Below, piece after piece: positions 9,960 through 18,257 of a stretch of DNA of 42,908 bases; positions within the stretch are counted from its first letter, which is position 1, and each line of letters starts with the position of its first letter. The notes beneath the pieces were generated by a model that searched no databases, was not told the origin of the DNA, and was given only the letters and a program-made list of their open reading frames with translations. The stretch lies in NCBI GenBank assembly GCA_016839365.1, contig JAEOUH010000004.1, positions 1 through 42,908 on the forward strand, written 5' to 3'. The translations under genes and the position numbers were made by a program. Source of the stretch: Candidatus Hermodarchaeota archaeon. GTDB taxonomy: Archaea > Asgardarchaeota > Hermodarchaeia > Hermodarchaeales > Hermodarchaeaceae.

Positions 9960-11228
9960 CTAATGACAACACGCCACTTTAACAATTTCCGCGAATCGAT
10001 ATACTTCGGTAAAGGTGTTATAGAAGGGAGTTGGGGCGACCCGTATAACATCGGGTTCTCGCCAATCACAATATATTCCGGCCTTTGTGAGATGTTCAAA
10101 GAGGGTTTTCCCGTTTTGATGGGTTTGGATTGAGAGTTGACAACCGCGTTGATCAGGGTCACGGGGTGTGAGAATGGTGAATTGATCAGTTCCGATTTGG
10201 TCGAGAAGAAATTCTAAGTAACCTGTAAGCTGGAGAGATTTTTCGCGGAGCCGTGGTAGAGTCACTTGATCAAACATTTTCAAGGAGGCATCAAGTGGAG
10301 CAAGCAGAAGGGGAGAGAAGCTGCTGATTTGCCAACCCGCAGCTCCAATGCTTGCATTAATTTCAGGTTCCATAAGGAAGCGGCTTTGAAGTTTATTACC
10401 CCACCATCCTTCAAATCGTGGACGGTCCTGTTCAGAAAAATGGCTTTCGTGTACAAAGCAACCACCAGGACCCCCTGGACCCCCATTCAAATACTTATAA
10501 GTGCACCAAACCGCAAAATCCACTTTCCAATCGTGTAATTTTAATGGAATATTTCCTACAGCGTGCGCCAAATCATATCCAACGATGGCACCATGCTCAT
10601 GGGCCAGATTAGCAATTTCTTTCAACTTGAAGGCTTGTCCGGAATAATAGTTAACACCACCTAAGAGAATGAGTGCCACGGAATCCCCTGTTTCCTCAAA
10701 GAGTGCCTTGAAATCACCAAGGGTAATAGTGGTTCCCCTCTCAGGAGTTACCTTTAACAAAGCATTAGCTGGGTCGATGTGATGAAAGCGCATTTGGGAT
10801 TTGATGGCATACTCATCGCTAGGGAAGGTTTTCTCTTCAATGATGACTTTATAACGGTTTTTTGTTGGTTGATAAAAAGAGACCAGCATTAAATGAAGAT
10901 TAACAGAGAGGGCATTCATCAAGACAACTTCGGATGTTTTTGCCCCAACAATTTTAGCCATGCTTGATTGAAGAGAATCTCCATAAGTAATCCAAGGAGC
11001 ATCAGCTTTGGTGTAGGCTTCAACACCCCACATCTCCCAATCTTTCAGAATTTTTTCAAGGTGCGCCCGTGTTGTTTTTGGTTGTAATCCTAAAGAATTT
11101 CCTAAGAAATAGGTGGCAGGTTTACCTCTGACATCTTTAGGGAGATGAAAGTCATTTCGGTAGTTGGAAAGGGGATCCTTGGCATCCATCTTCGATGAAA
11201 AGGTTTTACTCGCTTCGAATTGTGTCAT
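9960..11228 (-). CDS. kynU: Kynureninase
   Basis: 422 aa PLP enzyme; NSLGLQPKTTRAHLEKILKDWEMWGVEAY, YDLAHAVGNIPLKLHDWKVDFAVWCTYKYLNGGPGG. Confidence 0.95.
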   Translation of the reverse strand: MTQFEASKTFSSKMDAKDPLSNYRNDFHLPKDVRGKPATYFLGNSLGLQPKTTRAHLEKILKDWEMWGVEAYTKADAPWITYGDSLQSSMAKIVGAKTSEVVLMNALSVNLHLMLVSFYQPTKNRYKVIIEEKTFPSDEYAIKSQMRFHHIDPANALLKVTPERGTTITLGDFKALFEETGDSVALILLGGVNYYSGQAFKLKEIANLAHEHGAIVGYDLAHAVGNIPLKLHDWKVDFAVWCTYKYLNGGPGGPGGCFVHESHFSEQDRPRFEGWWGNKLQSRFLMEPEINASIGAAGWQISSFSPLLLAPLDASLKMFDQVTLPRLREKSLQLTGYLEFLLDQIGTDQFTILTPRDPDQRGCQLSIQTHQNGKTLFEHLTKAGIYCDWREPDVIRVAPTPFYNTFTEVYRFAEIVKVACCH

Positions 11229-11364
11229 ATTCTGTCCTCACCCAGCTTTTCTGAAGAAGTATGTGAATTCTTGCAGATTGAAGAAGTTGGTGACTTAAGA
11301 CTATCACATTGAAGGGAGTATGAAGCACAATCCTTTGTTATAGGACTTTGGTTTTGATAATCGT

Positions 11365-12480
11365 TTAGAAGAAGAAGGTGTCTTTGTCCTCGTCATCGGG
11401 TTCTTTGGGTTCTTCTGATTCCTCTTCCTGTTCAGGTGTTGTTTCTGGTGGTTCTTCAGTAAAAGTTGGTTCCTCAAAGATTATCGGTTCTAATGGCGTT
11501 CTAGGTTCGTCTTCGGAAGTGTCTGGTTCGGGTTCGGTAACTGGCTCAGCTTCAGGAGCTTCTTCGGGCTCAGGAACCGGTGGAACAGGCGGGGGTGTCG
11601 TTTCGAGTTCGCCAGGTTCTTCTTCTACTTCGGTTGAAATCTCCTCTTCATCTTCCTCTTCCTCCTCTTCCTCCTCTTCCTCCTCTTCCTCCTCTTCCTC
11701 CTCTTCCTCCTCTTCCTCCTCTTCCTCTTCGTATTCGAGTTCCGAAAAAGGAGTTAGTGTGATATTTCCATCTTCGACTTCGTATAGATAAAGCAGAGGA
11801 ACAAAATCAACGCCACGCATTTTCTCAATTTGGCAACCGATTTGCCAGCCTTCTTCGTCATAGATTTTGTAGAGAGCGATGACTCCATCGGCAATATGCT
11901 CAAGCAGGCGAAGGTCCTCCTCATCGTGAGCCTCACGGGCGAGAGTGTAAAGGAGAATATTCCCATGAGCCTTTTGCTCACGTATTTGATGATGCACGTA
12001 GTTGATGGTATCATCCACTTCACGAGCAGAATGCAGGATAGAGGTGAGAGAATCAACCACACCGCGCAAGTTATCCTTGGGCTTCGTTGTCAAGACCGCC
12101 TTACGGATTGTGTCATGGACGTGCCGTGAATTACCCAGGTCATGTACCGAGAACTCGCTTTCAGGTTCAAACTCACCCCATCCAAATGCATCGGTAAACG
12201 CATCAATGCCAACGAGCTGTTTGGATTTCAGAGCTTTGTCCACATCGATACCTTTGTTGCGAAGTTGGTCGTAGGGAATTCGGAGTGGATATTCCGAACA
12301 GAAAAGATAAGCAAATTCGCCTTTGTTCAAGCCCGTGGCCAGGAAGGTTGTAATGAACGCATCAGGGCGGGTGCCACTATCAACTTCTAGTAAAATCACG
12401 TATCCCCGTGGGACACCGCCGCCTAGCGCCTCGTCGAGTTCAGGAATGCCAAGTGGTGTTTTATCCGACATGTTTTCCAC
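11365..12480 (-). CDS. KaiC-like RecA-superfamily protein with degenerate Walker A and long acidic (poly-Glu) C-terminal tail
   Basis: GIPELDEALGGGVPRGYVILLEVDSGTRPDAFITTFL replaces the GKT loop; Walker B-like RGVVDSLTSIL; C-terminus with a very long Glu run then P/E-rich. Confidence 0.75.
   Translation of the reverse strand: MENMSDKTPLGIPELDEALGGGVPRGYVILLEVDSGTRPDAFITTFLATGLNKGEFAYLFCSEYPLRIPYDQLRNKGIDVDKALKSKQLVGIDAFTDAFGWGEFEPESEFSVHDLGNSRHVHDTIRKAVLTTKPKDNLRGVVDSLTSILHSAREVDDTINYVHHQIREQKAHGNILLYTLAREAHDEEDLRLLEHIADGVIALYKIYDEEGWQIGCQIEKMRGVDFVPLLYLYEVEDGNITLTPFSELEYEEEEEEEEEEEEEEEEEEEEEEEEEEDEEEISTEVEEEPGELETTPPPVPPVPEPEEAPEAEPVTEPEPDTSEDEPRTPLEPIIFEEPTFTEEPPETTPEQEEESEEPKEPDDEDKDTFFF
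11659..11721. repeat. Tandem 9-bp microsatellite (TTCCTCCTC)x7 encoding poly-Glu on the minus strand
   Basis: Seven perfect contiguous units by direct reading, degenerate extension on both sides. Confidence 0.95.
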
Positions 12481-12609
12481 TCAATTGTCCGAAGACAATT
12501 CACTATCAAAAACCTTCTGGTCAAAAATTCTGCTCACTGAAGAAAGTAAGAATTAATTAACACAACCTTACAAGCATTTTAAGGATACTTCAGTAATTGG
12601 AGGAGAAGA

Positions 12610-12792
12610 CTGTCAAAACTGGATTTAGTATGCCCGCTTTACGGTGGAACGAAGTTACGCATTCAAACGATGCGCCTAGGAATGGTTTTTCCTGGTGATG
12701 TGTTTATTCGTTTAGATTGCCTTGATTGTCGGCTTGTGCTCCTATTTTCAGAAGGTGAATCCCTTTTCAGCCATGTATTTGATGATCAATAG
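12610..12792 (+). CDS. Zinc-ribbon-like microprotein or decayed paralog, no ATG/GTG/TTG start
   Basis: CTG codon 6 nt after GGAGGA; reads LSKLDLVCPLYGGTKLRIQTMRLGMVFPGDVFIRLDCLDCRLVLLFSEGESLFSHVFDDQ; resembles the next gene. Confidence 0.4.
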   Translation: MSKLDLVCPLYGGTKLRIQTMRLGMVFPGDVFIRLDCLDCRLVLLFSEGESLFSHVFDDQ

Positions 12793-12941
12793 ACAGAATC
12801 ATTTGAGTAATTAGATTTAGAAGATGCTATTAGGTAAAATTTGATAGTCTTAGTATTTATCGTAATAGCGGGCAAGGTTTAATTATCCAAATTCTGCTAG
12901 TCAAAGTGCAGTAAACGGATATGCTGGAGGCTACAGAAAGT

Positions 12942-13118
12942 ATGTCTAAGCAACAATTAACATGTCCTTTATGTGGAAATACTGAATTTAAGAAAGAAGA
13001 AGGCCGAATGGACAGCCGTTGGGGCGTCACAAGCCACAAGATTACTCTAATGATTTGTACTCATTGTCGATTCATTATGCAGTTTTCGAAAGGTCGGTCC
13101 ATCTTCGACTTTGACTAA
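12942..13118 (+). CDS. Zinc-ribbon small protein
   Basis: MSKQQLTCPLCGNTEFKKEEGRM...LMICTHCRFIMQFSKGRSIFDFD; two CxxC pairs; ATG at 12942 preferred. Confidence 0.75.
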   Translation: MSKQQLTCPLCGNTEFKKEEGRMDSRWGVTSHKITLMICTHCRFIMQFSKGRSIFDFD

Positions 13119-13555
13119 GAATAATCCCGTGTATAATGCTCGGGATCTTCGACAACATTGTATCGATTGCCATCGAGGTCTTCAAACCCAGCCATATAGC
13201 CACCCCAAGGCATTTCCTCAGGGAGCATATGGAAATGAACTCCACGCTCCTTCATCTTCTTGTAAAACGCATCGAGGTCATGGACTTCGAAGGTGATGCC
13301 TGTATCACGCCCGATTTGGTTGAGCTGCCACTCATACCTGATGGGATCTGCATCAGGGTTAGGTTCAACGAGGGCGATTTTTGCCCGTTCATCCGGAGGT
13401 CCAAGTTCCACCCACCCAAACCGTGGTGCATCCAAAATCACCGGAAATTCTAAGATGTCTTGGAAAAATTCTATCGCTGATTCTTGGTTGGAGACGAAGA
13501 CACGAACGGTCCAAACCCGATATATCGCATCTTTTGTTCCTTTTTTGGTTGTCAT
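13115..13555 (-). CDS. VOC (glyoxalase/bleomycin resistance/dioxygenase) family protein
   Basis: WTVRVFVSNQESAIEFFQDILEFPVILDAPRFGWVELGPP...GFEDLDGNRYNVVEDP. Confidence 0.88.
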   Translation of the reverse strand: MTTKKGTKDAIYRVWTVRVFVSNQESAIEFFQDILEFPVILDAPRFGWVELGPPDERAKIALVEPNPDADPIRYEWQLNQIGRDTGITFEVHDLDAFYKKMKERGVHFHMLPEEMPWGGYMAGFEDLDGNRYNVVEDPEHYTRDYS

Positions 13556-13714
13556 AAAGGGTCACTGCAGGTGCTTTAAATCTTAGGTGACATAACTCTT
13601 ACTCTATTGTATAGTCAAGGGAAATAAAACCCTGAAAAGATTCGAATACAAAGGCTTTAATAACCTAAAAACCGGAGTGCCGCTATCAACCCTCGAATGT
13701 GAGGAGGAAACAAC

Positions 13715-14944
13715 ATGGACTTTGAATTTTCCCAAGAAGAAGAAATGTTCCGACAAACAGTTCGGGACTTTGCCCAAAAAGAAATCCGTCCCTACACACG
13801 GGAAATGGATGAAACGGGCAAACTACCCAAGGGACTTGTCAAGAAGATGGCCGACCTTGGACTCCTGGGTATCACAATTCCAGAAAAATACGGCGGACCC
13901 GGCGGCAATTTCATGCTTGCCTGTATTGCAGCAGAGGAACTTGCACGCGCGGATCTTAGTATCGCGATTCCAGTCTTTTATCTTGTCGAAGCTAGCTGGG
14001 CGTGGGTTTTTGCCCGACACGGCACAGAGGAAGCCAAACAAGAAATACTTCCCAAAGTTGCCAAAGGTGAATACTTCTTTGGTATTGCCACCACTGAACC
14101 CGGTGGAGGTAGCGATATTGTAGGTGCAACCAAGACGACGATCACTGAGGAAAGTGACAAGTACGTGGTGAACGGAGAAAAGGTCTACATTAGTGGCGTC
14201 CGCGAATCAACAACCGAAATGAAAGGCCGTTACTTCACCACGGCCTACTTAGATAAGAAAGCATCACCCAAACATCGTGGAATCGCGGCATTCATCCTAC
14301 CGGTAGAAAAAGACACCCCTGGTTTGACTCCAACCCTCTTTGAAGACTGGGGACGGATGGGTATTAGCACCGGTGGCTTCGCCATGGACAACGTGGAAGT
14401 CCCCAAGCACTGGTTAATCGGCGATCCCAAAAAAGGGTTCGTCTACTCCATGGAAGGCTTCTCCGCGGCGCGAGTCATCATCGGCGCCACTTGCATCGGA
14501 TGTGCCCTCGAGGGACTCGAAATCGGCATGAACTACATCCGCCAACGCAAAGCCTTCGGCAAAGAGCTCGGTAAATACGAAGGTATCAGCTTCCCACTTG
14601 CTGAATGGTACAGTAAACTCATGGGCGACCGCCTTGTCATGTACAAGGCTGCATGGCTCATGGACCAAGTTTATGCCGGCAAAACTAAGTACAGCCACTT
14701 CGATGTCGCGCTCTGGACCGCCATGGCTAAACTCCGCGCTCCTATTGACGCCTTCGGCATCCTTAACGAAGTCGCCGACTGGCACGGAGCTTTTGCATAC
14801 ACAAAAGATAGTGAACTGGATCTCGGAATCCGGGGTGTGCGATCATATAGTATCGGTGCTGAGGGCGGTATGAACATCATGCGGCTAATCATTGGTCGTG
14901 AGCTACTCGGCAAAGAATTTGTGCCCTACGATCGTCCGAAATAG
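13715..14944 (+). CDS. Acyl-CoA dehydrogenase
   Basis: FSQEEEMFRQTVRDFAQKEIRPYTREMDETGKLP, ATTEPGGGSDIVGATKT, RQRKAFGKELGKYEGI; SD GAGGAGG upstream. Confidence 0.96.
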   Translation: MDFEFSQEEEMFRQTVRDFAQKEIRPYTREMDETGKLPKGLVKKMADLGLLGITIPEKYGGPGGNFMLACIAAEELARADLSIAIPVFYLVEASWAWVFARHGTEEAKQEILPKVAKGEYFFGIATTEPGGGSDIVGATKTTITEESDKYVVNGEKVYISGVRESTTEMKGRYFTTAYLDKKASPKHRGIAAFILPVEKDTPGLTPTLFEDWGRMGISTGGFAMDNVEVPKHWLIGDPKKGFVYSMEGFSAARVIIGATCIGCALEGLEIGMNYIRQRKAFGKELGKYEGISFPLAEWYSKLMGDRLVMYKAAWLMDQVYAGKTKYSHFDVALWTAMAKLRAPIDAFGILNEVADWHGAFAYTKDSELDLGIRGVRSYSIGAEGGMNIMRLIIGRELLGKEFVPYDRPK

Positions 14945-14950
14945 AACAGT

Positions 14951-14982
14951 GAGTGCAGTTTCGGCACTCCATACCTTTTTTT
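14951..14982 (+). terminator. Stem-loop plus T-tract downstream of acyl-CoA dehydrogenase
   Basis: GAGTGC-AGTTTCG-GCACTC followed by CATACC and TTTTTTT. Confidence 0.5.
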
Positions 14983-15137
14983 CTTGTACGTATTACGCTA
15001 GGCTCTATTCAAGCCTTTGGGAAGAGTTTTAGAAAATAGTACCCTTGCAACGTAGACCATAATACGAGGCTATATACCGCGACTTTTTGCATGGTCGCAC
15101 TGCTGAAAATCGGTACATGGGCAATGATGCCAACGAA

Positions 15138-15641
15138 TTAAGCAAAAGCTAGGATGCCGATGATGATGCCGATCAGCCCGAAGAGGTTTGAATACTCACT
15201 GTTGAGAAATATGGCAACAGAGTAGATGATGATCGCGATGGCAATGAGAAAGAAGAACACCTGTGTAGCGATGCCATGTTGGAATGGGAAGGCGTCGACG
15301 GCGAAGATGGCAAGGGCCGAGAGGAAGGGCATTGCAGCGAGGCCGAGGATGGTTCCAATCCCGCTGATGATGAGGAGTGGAGTTGTTTTGGTGAAAAGGG
15401 TTCGCAATGCGAGAAAGAACGGGATGCTGGCTACTGCTACAAATGTGCAGGTTATCGCGAAGAGGATGTTATGGTGGGGAGTAGGCGCACCGTTGGTGAC
15501 TGTGAGTCCGAGTGAGCTGAAAGTGTTTACGAAGAAGTTGTATCCTGGGAATGGGTAGATGGTCATGAGGATAGCGGTAATGATAATGAACTGTATGGGT
15601 CCGATTATTCCAAGGTAGGCTCCAATTCGTTTCCATGACAT
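15138..15641 (-). CDS. DUF998-like multi-pass membrane protein
   Basis: GIIGPIQFIIITAILMTIYPFPGYNFFVNTFSSLG...PTPHHNILFAITCTFVAVASIPFFLAL. Confidence 0.75.
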   Translation of the reverse strand: MSWKRIGAYLGIIGPIQFIIITAILMTIYPFPGYNFFVNTFSSLGLTVTNGAPTPHHNILFAITCTFVAVASIPFFLALRTLFTKTTPLLIISGIGTILGLAAMPFLSALAIFAVDAFPFQHGIATQVFFFLIAIAIIIYSVAIFLNSEYSNLFGLIGIIIGILAFA

Positions 15642-15896
15642 GGTCAGGTTACATCACCATCCAGTGTTATATTTGAGGTGATCTTTATCTTTCGTGCTGT
15701 TCTCCATTAAATACGGTAATACTGCGTACTAATATTGACACGCTGGTGACTACTTGCAGGAAGATTAGGTTGAAATAGATTTTTGTTGATTAACCAGTTG
15801 TCTTGTTGTAGTTTGATTTGAGAGTTTACAATCATCAAAGAAAAGCTAACCTTTTTCAACAACTTTAACAAAATATTACAACTGGAGGGATTCTCA

Positions 15897-16028
15897 ATAT
15901 CATATCCAACTTGGACTAATTTATATCCAGTAGATGGTCCTTCAATCTGGCAATACTTGATTACTTTTCTTCTGATCGCGATCTTCATAATTGAGCTCTA
16001 TCGTCTTTGGAAATGCAGGCGACCCTGA
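15897..16028 (+). CDS. Possible single-pass membrane microprotein (about 43 aa) with non-canonical start
   Basis: Frame reads ..SYPTWTNLYPVDGPSIWQYLITFLLIAIFIIELYRLWKCRRP*; GGAGGG 7 nt upstream of an ATA codon; no ATG/GTG/TTG near. Confidence 0.3.
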   Translation: MSYPTWTNLYPVDGPSIWQYLITFLLIAIFIIELYRLWKCRRP

Positions 16029-16263
16029 GTCAACGAACAGGCCAAAGAATAGAAGAATATTCAAGTAACCAGTACTTGAGACCAATCACCCTCCATCCTC
16101 TTTTTTTCTACTTCCAAAAAAAGTCTAGAACCGATACTACAAGAAATGACTACAGCTCCTAACAGAAAGGATTCTTCTATCTTCCCCCAATCGGATATAT
16201 ACTTTAATAGAAGTACTTACCAGAAAGAATGTTCCTTATCGTAATAGATTTGGAGGGAGACAA

Positions 16264-18126
16264 ATGGCACTAGTTGACAAAGCTCTATTTCAAAAATTAA
16301 AGGTTACAGCTATTGTGACACTTAAATCAAAAACAAACAAATCATTAATTAATAAAGTTCATAACGAAACAAACTTCGCACAATTTGACCCCCCAGATGG
16401 TGCAATTGACAAAGTCGCTAATCTGCTAAAAGGAAAAGGATTCATCGTAGGACCTAAAGGCCGTTTCAGCATAGTGATTTCAGGATTATTATCGCTCTTC
16501 CATAAAAGATTCTCTGTTAACTTCGCCCGCGAGGAGCTCTCTATCAAAGTACCACCAAAAAACCAGCAATTAAGAATGAGGCATCCAAGACTTCATTATA
16601 TTGTACCAAAGGGTAAACTTGACCCGAAAAAACTAGGAGCTTGGGGAAAACATATTGCCGATATAACAATGGCAGGTGTCAGCCCCATTCAATGTCAAAT
16701 CCACGTGTTCCCACCACATATACCGCCACCACCTTTGGTGCCACCACCGCCTCCACCAATGCCATATGGTCGAATCACACCTCCGAGCGATATATCTCGG
16801 TTATTGAACGCTGATCTTATTCATCCGAAATACACAGGAAAAGGCGTTCATGTAGTCATGATTGACTCAGGATTCTGGCACGTCAAAGAGGATACAAAGA
16901 ACAATTTTCATCTATTTTATGAGTACAATTTATCCAGGCAAGTCCTTAATGAAATCGATGTAATCTTAGCTCCAAATTCAGCGGGTGGGATTTCTTGGAC
17001 TGATGCACAATTAGATGAGGGGGGACATGGTACTGCGATAGCTTCTGGATTGTTTTCAATAGCCCCTAATATCACGTTCACGATGATAAAAGCAGGTGCG
17101 ATTGCATTTAATTTCTTAGACTTAGCTTACTACAGTGGCATTCATCTGGTTGATGGTTTCTTATTAGCTCAAAATATACCGAATAGACCAAAACCAGATA
17201 TAATTCTATTTTGTGCTGGTGCACCTGAAGAATGGTGTGTGCCCGGGCAGACCCAAGGTAATCTGAAACAAGCATTAGAAGGCGCAATAGCCGATGAGTT
17301 GAATAAAGGGACAGTCATTGTTGCGGCATCAGGAAATACCCAAGAACCAGATGGAACTAGTCAAAATTGGGGACCAATCGTCTGGCCTGCTACGTACCCC
17401 GATGTTATTGCTGTAGGTGGTGCCTATCCTGAAGATCCAACACTTGCCCATTCGGATTTAACATGGATAGCCTCCGATGCAGCTTCTAGTGGCACCTCAG
17501 TTCTGCATCCCCCGCGTAAAGTCCCTGATGTGTGTGGATTATGTGGTCCTGTGGTAATAGAGGATTTGTTTGATAGATTTGGGAATCAAATTAAGGTCAG
17601 GTATCCTGCCCCCTATCAAGCCATGCCCACACAATGGGGCTGTATGGCAGATGATAAGATTGGCCAAGGTAATTGTTCATATGATGGGTGGGTTTATACT
17701 ACTGGAACCTCTTGTTCGGCGCCCATGGTGGCTGGTGTTGTAGCGCTGATGCTTGAGAGGATAAGGAAAATTAGTGGGCTAATACTAAGAAGGACCTCAG
17801 GAATTGGACTACGATTACCCCAAGTCTTGCTAAAACAGATCCCATTAGTGCAAGCCACTTACTGGAATAGTGCATCTATCCTGCTTCCACGCTATATAAA
17901 GGAGGTTCTGAAAAGAACTGCGATTGATGTACAACAGGGTGTTAGTGCGAATAACGAACCGACGGGACCAAATGAAGATCCTGCAACAGGTGCTGGTGTA
18001 GTCAATGCTGCTGAAGCCTGCAACTATATCAACTACCGTAATATGAGAAACTCCCTTACTTCAAGATATATCAACTTTAAAGCCTTTGATGGCAGTGCGT
18101 TCCAGTATGGTGATTTCTTCACATAA
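16264..18126 (+). CDS. Subtilisin-like (S8) serine protease with N-terminal propeptide-like domain and Pro-rich linker
   Basis: Asp VVMIDSGF, His EGGHGTAIASG, Asn VAASGNTQ, Ser TTGTSCSAPMVAGVVAL; linker PPHIPPPPLVPPPPPPMPYG; no obvious signal peptide. Confidence 0.9.
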   Translation: MALVDKALFQKLKVTAIVTLKSKTNKSLINKVHNETNFAQFDPPDGAIDKVANLLKGKGFIVGPKGRFSIVISGLLSLFHKRFSVNFAREELSIKVPPKNQQLRMRHPRLHYIVPKGKLDPKKLGAWGKHIADITMAGVSPIQCQIHVFPPHIPPPPLVPPPPPPMPYGRITPPSDISRLLNADLIHPKYTGKGVHVVMIDSGFWHVKEDTKNNFHLFYEYNLSRQVLNEIDVILAPNSAGGISWTDAQLDEGGHGTAIASGLFSIAPNITFTMIKAGAIAFNFLDLAYYSGIHLVDGFLLAQNIPNRPKPDIILFCAGAPEEWCVPGQTQGNLKQALEGAIADELNKGTVIVAASGNTQEPDGTSQNWGPIVWPATYPDVIAVGGAYPEDPTLAHSDLTWIASDAASSGTSVLHPPRKVPDVCGLCGPVVIEDLFDRFGNQIKVRYPAPYQAMPTQWGCMADDKIGQGNCSYDGWVYTTGTSCSAPMVAGVVALMLERIRKISGLILRRTSGIGLRLPQVLLKQIPLVQATYWNSASILLPRYIKEVLKRTAIDVQQGVSANNEPTGPNEDPATGAGVVNAAEACNYINYRNMRNSLTSRYINFKAFDGSAFQYGDFFT

Positions 18127-18189
18127 TCATGTACATTCATATTTTTATGATGCTGTTAACTTAAGATGCCATAGATTGGGAACATTAGA

Positions 18190-18210
18190 TGCTGCATGGG
18201 TGGTGCAGCG
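18190..18210 (+). promoter_or_regulatory. Candidate 5'-leader stem-loop, copy 1
   Basis: T-GCTGCA-TGGGTGG-TGCAGC-G; 57 nt before ATG at 18267. Confidence 0.6.
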
Positions 18211-18257
18211 ATGTTTCATAAATCCCTCCACCTTCAGGAAATCTAGGAAAGTTTAGC

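Noticed and set aside
11378-11791. Plus-strand 137-aa poly-Ser ORF
   Set aside because: Exact antisense of the poly-Glu KaiC-like gene; low-complexity shadow ORF
15079-15098. GCGAC-N10-GTCGC hairpin in the intergenic region after acyl-CoA dehydrogenase
   Set aside because: Only 5 bp with a 10-nt loop; expected by chance
15707-15988. 93-aa minus-strand ORF in the 15.6-16.2 kb gap
   Set aside because: No SD or motif seen and it conflicts with the better TM frame on plus
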